This document shows positions 56,662-64,000 of a stretch of DNA of 64,000 nt, piece after piece (positions within the stretch are counted from its first letter, which is position 1; each line of letters starts with the position of its first letter). Below the pieces are notes generated by a model. The model worked only from the letters and a program-made list of their open reading frames with translations, did no database searches and was not told the DNA's origin. Made by a program: the position numbers and the translations under genes. Origin of the DNA: Phorcus lineatus. Taxonomy: Eukaryota > Mollusca > Gastropoda > Trochida > Trochidae. The DNA lies in contig OV121091.1 in the NCBI GenBank assembly GCA_921293015.1, positions 26,830,839 through 26,894,838 on the forward strand. Reading direction: 5' to 3'.

Positions 56662-58660
56662 AAACGCTGCAATAGTTTGCGAGTATTCAAGAAAGGATGG
56701 CAGCGTTTCTGGTGAAAAGTTGGTTTCTGGCGATGGTTTTGTCACACGCATGCGCACTTCCAATACTCTGTGTGATTTCTTGTGCACATAAACTGGAGTT
56801 TCCGGAAGCACATGTTTATGACGGATGTGACTGTGGAAAGGTTCAAGTTGGAGACAGAACGTTCCATCGAAGTGAGTACAAAAACACATGTTCATAAACT
56901 AACGCACATCATAAATATTTGATTTATTCTATACTTAGAAGTGGCAAAGCAAAGGCGATTTGAAGAGTATAACTGGCTGGCATCCCATTCAAGACATGGC
57001 AAATCATTAAACTTGGTTGACTATCATGTGTTCTTAAAGACACGCTGGATTGTTGTTCTAAAACTCCCAATATTTGAGAAATGGAGGAGCCAAACGAGCA
57101 CGTCATCAGCAACTGTGTACAATTTTGCGCTGATCTGTTATTATTCCTGTATAAGACCGAAGGTCGAGGTTTTTCGACGTTTTCAAAACTTCAGGGTAAC
57201 TTATCAGTCAGATTTCAAATCAGTTTTAACTGAAAAAATGCGAATGACGCTAGATGAATCTTACCCTTTCGCCTAAAATGCTTATGAATTGCCTTTTAAT
57301 GTTTGATCTCAGTTGGTTACGCTCATTAAATCTCATTATTAGGGCAAACTGACCGAAGCTTGGACACCAGAGATCGTCCAAACTTCGGACGCTTTAAACG
57401 TGCAGCTTAAGATAGAAAAAAGTGCAGGTTATATGCAGTCTGTCTGTTTCGAAATGTTCCTTTTCAAGTATTTTGCTATCAACTTCTTTGGATACTTTGA
57501 GACAAGAAAGAAATTTGTGAACTTATTGTTTCAATACAAATTTTGACTCGCATTTGAGAAAATTTAGAAAGCACTAAAGTGTAATAAATTATATTCACAC
57601 TATATAATTTTATAATAAAACTCTTCGTAATATTTGTATTTGGTGAATATTTTGAGATTTTAGCAATCTGTCAAAAGGACATTATTCAAACATTTTTGAT
57701 ACTTAATCTTCTTGGTGAGAACAATTTGTGGTGTAAATGTCCAAACAAAAGCTCAGGAAAAATTAAGATACATTTAAGTATCAATTATGGCAAAATAAGA
57801 AACTTTGGAATATTTAATATAGCGCTTACAAGGGCTCTCTTGTGTCGATACTTTCGATTTTGTTTGTGGCGTCATCATATTCTAACAACACACGCGAAAT
57901 TTACTTGTAGTTAATGATAGGAAAACAAGCCGTGTATTTTTGACAATTTCAACCATGTTTATAATTTTTTTGGGATAATATCGCACATAAGCTATCTATC
58001 GCATCATTATGCTGAATGTATTTAACCTTTGATGTATACGAGAAAATTGTTTGGTATTGTCCGAAGTTAGGTTCAAAGCTTTCGGGACCCCTGTTGAAGT
58101 GGTCAACTCAACCAAAACAGTTATTTTTGTTGGGTCTTTTACACAAAAACATGCATGTGTAGATCAGTGTAGCTATATGCAAATAATATCCTTCAAATAC
58201 TTTTCGTATAATCTTTCATCCTCGTTCGAGGGTAAATGTTCAAATTTTCTCCTCTAATATCCTGGATCCCGGGATGGCTTGACGCGATATTATGTTTACC
58301 TCCCTTTGCTGGTACCGCCTTCTAAAAGTTTTTCTTTTTGTAAAATTTGAATAAGATATTGACCGTACTCTGCTGTACAATCTGAACCACTTCATTTCGT
58401 TCGACGGACATCATGCTTTTAGCATTTCTATAGCATAGACATGTAACACAAAATGACCTCGCTTCTGAAATATAGGCCACTATAACCCGAAAAGGATTCT
58501 AAAAAACTATTTTCAATATAATTTCATGAACGAAAGTCGGGCGTCCGATTTTAATCGGATAATAAACACCATCGAAATCCATATATTTCGAGCTTAGCGG
58601 ATAAAAGGACAGTAATGGCAGATAATAAATAAAACCTCGTCGAGCCTATCTTGCAGCCAG

Positions 58661-58720
<60 letters not shown>

Positions 58721-59185
58721 TGTATCTATGGGTACCACAGGTAAGAAGCTGTTTTTTGTAAAATCATTTAATTTCGCGGGGTGTTATTATGATTTTACAG
58801 TATTTAAGATTGATTTTGGAAATTGGAAGGAACAATATGTAGAATCTCGATATTCGACTTAAAGACATATATCCTCTTACATTGTGTGATAAAAATCGTT
58901 TGTCAAGTAAATGTTTGTCATTATTCACAATTTAAAAACGATCTATTCAAAGAGTTCAACTCGGAGGTTATGTGGGAAGAAAGGCTTATTCAGGTAGAAT
59001 ATAGTTATACATGTATAAAATGTTTTTCAGATACATTTGTGAGATCCGTCTTTAACGTTGAGACAGCCACACAAGCAACGACAGTCACAACAACGGATAT
59101 CTGCGACTACCTATGTTCCATACAACTCGGTGGAGATGCGTGTCAGTGCAGCAGCCCCGGTCTACCGGGTCGGAAGCGGAAATGA
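56662..59185 (+). CDS. Small secreted cysteine-rich protein, prohormone-like, two exons
   Basis: Exon 56662-56871 follows TTTTTATTTCAG and has 35 bases of 5' UTR before ATG at 56697. It encodes a hydrophobic signal peptide (MAAFLVKSWFLAMVLSHACA) and LPILCVISCAHK through DGCDCGK. After a GT/AG phase-1 intron (56872-59030), exon 59031-59185 adds TFVRSVFNVETATQ, a Thr-rich linker, and DICDYLCSIQLGGDACQC with the end SSPGLPGRKRK and a TGA stop. The joined protein is about 109 residues. Each exon holds one C-x3-C...C-x-C module. The final Gly-Arg-Lys-Arg is a classical amidation plus dibasic cleavage site, as in neuropeptide precursors. The family was not recognised; a small secreted signalling or defence peptide is possible. 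A further exon in the intron cannot be excluded. Confidence 0.55.
57277..58662. other. Intron of the cysteine-rich peptide gene, nothing recognised
   Basis: AT-rich part of the intron. It contains the minus-strand motif AAGGGAGGTAA at 58296-58306, also present at 10906 and 12537. Confidence 0.4.
58663..58720. repeat. (AAT)n microsatellite
   Basis: About 19 uninterrupted AAT/ATA units inside the intron of the cysteine-rich peptide gene. Confidence 0.95.
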
Positions 59186-60802
59186 CGTATTAGCAATACG
59201 GACAAAATACAAAGCAGACATGACATTGGATGAAATTTGAAAATCACATTAAGAACAATATTATGAACTGCTAGTTCATTGTTTCTTGTTTATTGTTAAT
59301 GATATGCCGGTGAAGTGAAAAACGTTTGTGATGTGATGTTAATGTTAATTTTTTAAACTAAACTCTAATTCAAAAAACGATTTGCTCGTTTGCTGAGATG
59401 TGCTTTAGTTTCATATGGCTCTGTTTTTAAACTTATAAGAAGTGATGTAGCTAGATATATTTGATTTGACCATACTGCATCCTTGCAGTTTGTTCACTTA
59501 TAATGACTACATTCGTCAAATATCATTAAATCCTTTAGGGATTCGAATAATTGCACCACAATAATGCCTTTTATTTGACTCTTAGAAGTGAGTTATGCTA
59601 ACATGGACATATGGGACTTCAAAATCCAAAATGCACAATTTTCAAGAGGAAATCCACGAGAGCTATGCAAACTTCTGGGACGCAATTAAATTTTCAACAT
59701 CAACATGAATGTAAATACTGCTCCATTGTGCCTGACTGCAATGAAATGTTGTAACCAAGTCCTACTCGCCATTCAAATAAAAAACGTTTAATAAGATCCG
59801 TGCATTTGCAGAATATGATTCATCCGTGGAATTCTTTTAATGAAAGAACCAATGGCAAACGATGAAATGTTAATAAATTCAGAAAACTGTTATATAATTA
59901 AATTGATTTTATTTCATTTACAAAGCACTGTAACATGAACTGAACAGCATCAAACAATCACACATATTTCACATGCTTATATTTTTGTACATTGTGAATA
60001 TATAAATGAAAATAATAAATTGTAAATAAAATGATGAAATGATTGTGTAAATGAATATTTTGCTAAAACTACGAGTTAACGAAGTTTTGTCTTTATGCAT
60101 AAGTATAGGTCAAGTAAGTTCAAGGTACATATTTAGCATTGGGAAACGGTTATAAACACTCCAAATGGCTGGAAATTGCCCTTTCCCCTAAGATTTAATC
60201 ACCTTCCGTTGTTATATTGCCTCTACGAAACACGAACTCTGCGATGTTATGACGCTAACCAATCACAAGGAGTCAAACAAAACCATAATCCTATCGTCTG
60301 TGTCCGTAACATATATCGCATGGAGAAAATAGTTCTGAATGGATTCAATTTGGCGATCTTTATTAAGATTGGGCCGCTTAAGACTAGGTTTAGCCTTCGT
60401 TAAACTTATGGATCATTGTCAATCCGTTATGACAGCAAACCATCGAACGAGTTCATATCCCTATAGGGGCAATGTTTTAAAACTTTTGAAAATTGGAACC
60501 AGATCGAATTCATTCAGTCTTTTAGCGAAACCGTCCAAAAATGAACCATTTCCTATACAAATAATATTATAACAACTGCAATTCAACCAATTATTTGATT
60601 CAGCAAAGTTCTCAACTTCAAGAATAACATAAAGAGGTATACATGTCTCAATATATCAAATTTTACTTTAAGAGGTCTGCCAGCTAGCCTTTAAGGACTA
60701 AATTTCGTTGTGAAAGATCATCAAATGAACATACCTCTAAAACAATGGTTGTATGTACATGACGCTAAAACGTTAATAAATGATGATGGAATGTTAATGA
60801 CG
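59186..60802. other. Spacer between the peptide gene and the engrailed-class exon
   Basis: This holds the 3' UTR of the peptide gene on the left and that of the engrailed-class gene on the right (the genes converge). The AATAAA strings here are not clearly assignable. No other gene was seen. Confidence 0.45.
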
Positions 60803-61107
60803 TCAGCTGTCTCCATGGTTACCACAAGAATGGTTGTAGAGACCTTCCTGTCTGAGTTTAAGGGCAAGGGGGTTGGTAACAGGGTAGGTTTTCTTCATCT
60901 TGGCGCGTTTATTCTGGAACCAGATCTTGATCTGAGCCTCGTTGAGGTTGAGCTGGGAGGCTAATAGCCTCCTCCGCTCCTCTGACAGGTATTGGGTCTC
61001 TGTGAACTCGTCCCGGAGTCGCTCAAGCTGTTCAGGACTGAAGGCTGTCCGGGGCCGCTTCTCCTCCCGACTTCCTTCCTTTTTCCGTACTTTCCGGGTC
61101 CGGGGAC
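60803..61107 (-). CDS. en: Engrailed-class homeobox gene, last coding exon
   Basis: The acceptor TTCTTGTTCTGCAG ends at 61108, and the exon begins in phase 1. It encodes about 100 residues: a basic lead [11 protein letters not shown], the homeodomain (60 residues, 61063-60884) and a 24-residue tail to TGA at 60805-60803. The homeodomain starts [16 protein letters not shown] and ends with helix 3 [16 protein letters not shown]. Arg5, Trp48, Phe49, Gln50, Asn51 and Arg53 are present. The tail [16 protein letters not shown] is the engrailed EH5-type motif (usually NPLALxLMAQGLYNHS), which settles the class. An intron before the homeobox is typical. Engrailed proteins are nuclear repressors for segmentation, neurons and, in molluscs, shell-field borders. 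Divergent points are Met for Ile in RAKMKK and RQE for MAQ. Earlier exons, with the repressor motif, lie right of the window. Confidence 0.9.
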
Positions 61108-64000
61108 CTGCAGAACAAGAACTGGGTCATGAATAGAATCCAATTTATTCATGAACTAATATCCGAGTGGTTATGAAATTAATAATTTCATAGCATTCTT
61201 ATACCGCGCATATATCCATGACAAAGCATGTTCAAATCGCCATGAGTGTTATTACCCTGGAGGGATAGTATGTTTGGTGCCGCCGATTAACAAGTGCTCC
61301 GCGCGACCGTATAGGTCCGTACTTCCCCCTTGTTCAGGTACCCATTTGTACAGCTGGGTGAACTGAGTTTAATTATCACCGAAATGTTTGCAAAGATCAT
61401 GTAAACTGATGTTAAAAAGGAATTTGCAATGAGAGTATCTGACAAACTGTTCTGAAACCCTTTTCAGTAATTTTTACACAAGTTGATTTCTCATTCTTGT
61501 TTTATAATGGTAGAAGCAAAAGCTGTGAGTTCATAAACGTCTAGTTTTTATTTGACAGACAGTTTGTTGCAGTCTATAACATTTCTCTGAAAGATGCCAG
61601 TTTTCGCATGTCCGACTCATTACAGAATTTGGATGCAGCTGAAATAGACTGAAATATTGATCAAGCGGCTCTAAACAGGTACTCCCCAACTGGATTTCAA
61701 GACTAGAGTATTTATGTGAATATAAGGATGAATAATTGAATGATCTACATAACAATTTATTGTACAAAAAATACCTACATTCATATGCCATTTCTCGATA
61801 ACACTGTCCATTTGCATTTCTCATAACGCGAGAAGGATATCTTCTACTAGTGGCCAAAACCGCAGTATCAAATGATAGCGTGAAAACATGGTAGGTAAAT
61901 CCATAAGAGAACTGATAGGTGCTGTAAAGGCGCAGAATGGACGTGTACATGAATGTAATTACCACGGAGAATTACACACAACGCGTTTAGCTCTCAATTA
62001 AATAACTGACAAAAGTCAACAGACGCTTTGTCAATTTCAGAGTGTTTATTTCATTCCAGAGATTCGCCTGTCGTCTCGGAGATACGCCTGTCAACGACTC
62101 CATCTGAAATGCATGCTTGTCAATGTCACCGAGACACCACGTGCGTGCAAAAGATTGATACCAACATAATAGGATACGTGGTCAGCAAATGAAGTTTACT
62201 GCAGTCTTTGTTTCGAAGAGGCAGATTATGTGTTTTATATGTGAATTAAATATGCAGTACTGATGTGCAGAACATGTATGCAATTTGAAGACTATTCGAG
62301 TATTCCAATACATCAAAACTATAGAATCGGTAGGATCCATATACATATATATATTTCTCCATCTACATATATATATTTCAAGACATGCGCAATCATCTTC
62401 TATAGGCTGAGTGTAATCCTAAGTGTACGTGTATTTCAAATATATTCTATGCTACTTACTTTATTAGTGCATTCTCTTATCCATTCCTTACACTAAGAAT
62501 ATAAATAAATCTTGATAAAATTAAGCCAACATAACCCATGTCAAGCTCATTGACTAAAAGTAAAACATTTATGTAGTACATGAAAGTTTGTGCATTCATA
62601 TGTCACTAGGCGGAAGTCTTCATTTGTAGAACATGTGCCAACAAAAAGCGAACCTCGTACAAAAAGGATAGTAGACCTCTGAATCAAGATCAAAGGTGTT
62701 GTCACTTGTATCATTTTGAACCAATAATGCATATTTACAACAATATTATATATTCACAATATAATGCCGAGTAGTAATTAATTGATAGGTGTATTGATCA
62801 GGAATTGTTATCATTTCATCTTGCCAAATTGCTTCTAATCATACACTTTCTTACTCGGCAAGGACTTTCTATTTAAAGTTATTTATCTTGACAATTGCGG
62901 GAGGACTTTAGTTGACAAACGTACATCGAAATATCGAAAGGCTGCTTGAATTCACGATTTCATCAATATTTCAACTTCATCATTCTTCCAAAATCTTCTT
63001 CCCGAAACAAAACACTTTCGACGGAAATGTATCCCATAAATAAATAGCTGCGGTTCTGATGGTAAGCAGATTTTGAAATCTATACATTATGCATTAACTT
63101 ATGGAAGGGGATGTGTGCCAAAAATGAAATCATGTAAACTCGTAATTCGCAAGTTGTAACATGTTGTTCTCAACCATGCACTTCTCGAAAAGACAAGTCA
63201 AAGTCTGCAAACCTAACATTTCATTCCTGTAAAACTCAACTTTCTGTTCTCAACTTTACAAAGTTCAAATGTAATTCTAGAAATGTTAAGTCGATATTAA
63301 TTTTTGTATTTCAAATACGAGGGATATACACATTTAGCAATGCTACAAATTACGTTTTACAATTGGTGAATGAAAAATGAAGAGTTGTAAAATCACCCTT
63401 TGGAAACAGACTTTTGCATCTGGAGTTTTACATGAGTTGCATGGTTATGATTGCAATGTTCCGAAATACATCTGTACACGATTTCGCATTGACCATATTT
63501 GGAAGTTTAACGAAGTCTGCCGATGATTTCCGAAGATGATCGGTATTTGACAACAACGAGACCTCCCTGATCCAAGCTCCATGCAACGCTGTGCAAGCTT
63601 TCCGGATAGTGTTGAGCTGAGTCCGCCACAATGCGCGGAGCTTGGGCATGCGACCTTCACCTTTTGTCAAAGTTCTTAGTCAATTATTGATCTAGATAAT
63701 TTGTTTCTACTGTTTTCGTAAGGGTAACACGAGGTTTATCTCACGAAAGAATATTATGAACTTTAATTCTGGGTTAGACTTTACTGGACACTAAATCTCT
63801 GCACAACTTACTGCATCGAGATGATTCACTATAAAAAAATATCGTTTTAGATATTTAGGTTGGGTTTAAAAAAACTCACCAAATTACGAGACTGGATTTA
63901 GAATAATGAAACAACGGCATACTTGTCTCGGAAAGACAAATAGCGGTAGAAAAAATATATCTATATTGTACACCCACGTTACCCTTAAAACACGGGCATG
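61108..64000. other. Intron or 5' region of the engrailed-class gene
   Basis: No exon with an engrailed EH1/EH2 motif was found, so the upstream exon lies beyond 64000 or is too short to see. A 20-bp duplication (AGATTCGCCTGTC / AGATACGCCTGTC) lies at 62058-62095. The minus frame at 63428-63670 is less AT-rich but has no motif. Confidence 0.45.

Noticed and set aside
60710..60964. Plus-strand 84-codon frame over the homeobox
   Set aside because: It is a shadow of the engrailed-class exon, which has the diagnostic homeodomain on the minus strand.
63428..63670. 80-codon minus-strand frame (and an overlapping 71-codon one)
   Set aside because: No motif, no splice or start context, and two overlapping frames compete; not supportable as a gene.

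Overview
The window is a piece of an invertebrate nuclear genome: AT-rich, with genes split by GT/AG introns, and dense in retrotransposon and DNA-transposon relics. An engrailed-class homeobox exon, a Penelope-like element with a hammerhead-type ribozyme motif, L2/CR1-like and other LINE relics, and SINE-like tails ending in CACTCACTCA together suggest a lophotrochozoan, most likely a marine mollusc. The species cannot be settled from the sequence alone.

Layout. (1) 2423-9519, plus strand: the last six coding exons of an MFSD6-like major facilitator gene; its 5' part lies left of the window. A 5'-truncated Penelope-like element (5025-6779) sits antisense in its third visible intron, and its 3' region carries a possible dimer-type hammerhead ribozyme (5116-5155). 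(2) 9520-20458: gene-poor, with simple repeats, a 34-bp minisatellite and one weak exon candidate. (3) 20459-47960, minus strand: four paralogous four-exon genes (A 20468-22434, B 29157-30969, C 39230-41269, D 45653-47789). All four appear intact and encode small secreted proteins with a signal peptide, a Gly/Tyr/Pro repeat tract, a ten-cysteine region and a Pro/Ser/Lys-rich tail. C and D lie in a tandem duplication of about 6.3 kb. (4) Between the paralogs are an L2-like LINE relic, a second LINE relic, two mariner transposase relics, a Crypton-like tyrosine recombinase fragment with palindromes, and a little-damaged LINE whose empty insertion site is preserved in the duplicate. (5) 52433-53541: a 1.1-kb, 21-bp-period minisatellite. 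(6) 56662-59185, plus strand: a two-exon gene for a small secreted cysteine-rich protein with a prohormone-like C terminus. (7) 60803-61107, minus strand: the last exon of an engrailed-class homeobox gene; the rest lies to the right.

The MFSD6-like transporter and the engrailed-class gene are conserved genes cut by the window edges. The four secreted-protein genes are a locally expanding family that shares intron positions, intron phases, TATA-type promoters and a polyadenylation signal overlapping the stop codon. They are probably co-expressed. The family was not recognised from memory; its composition fits an extracellular matrix, shell, byssus or mucus protein, which is inference only.
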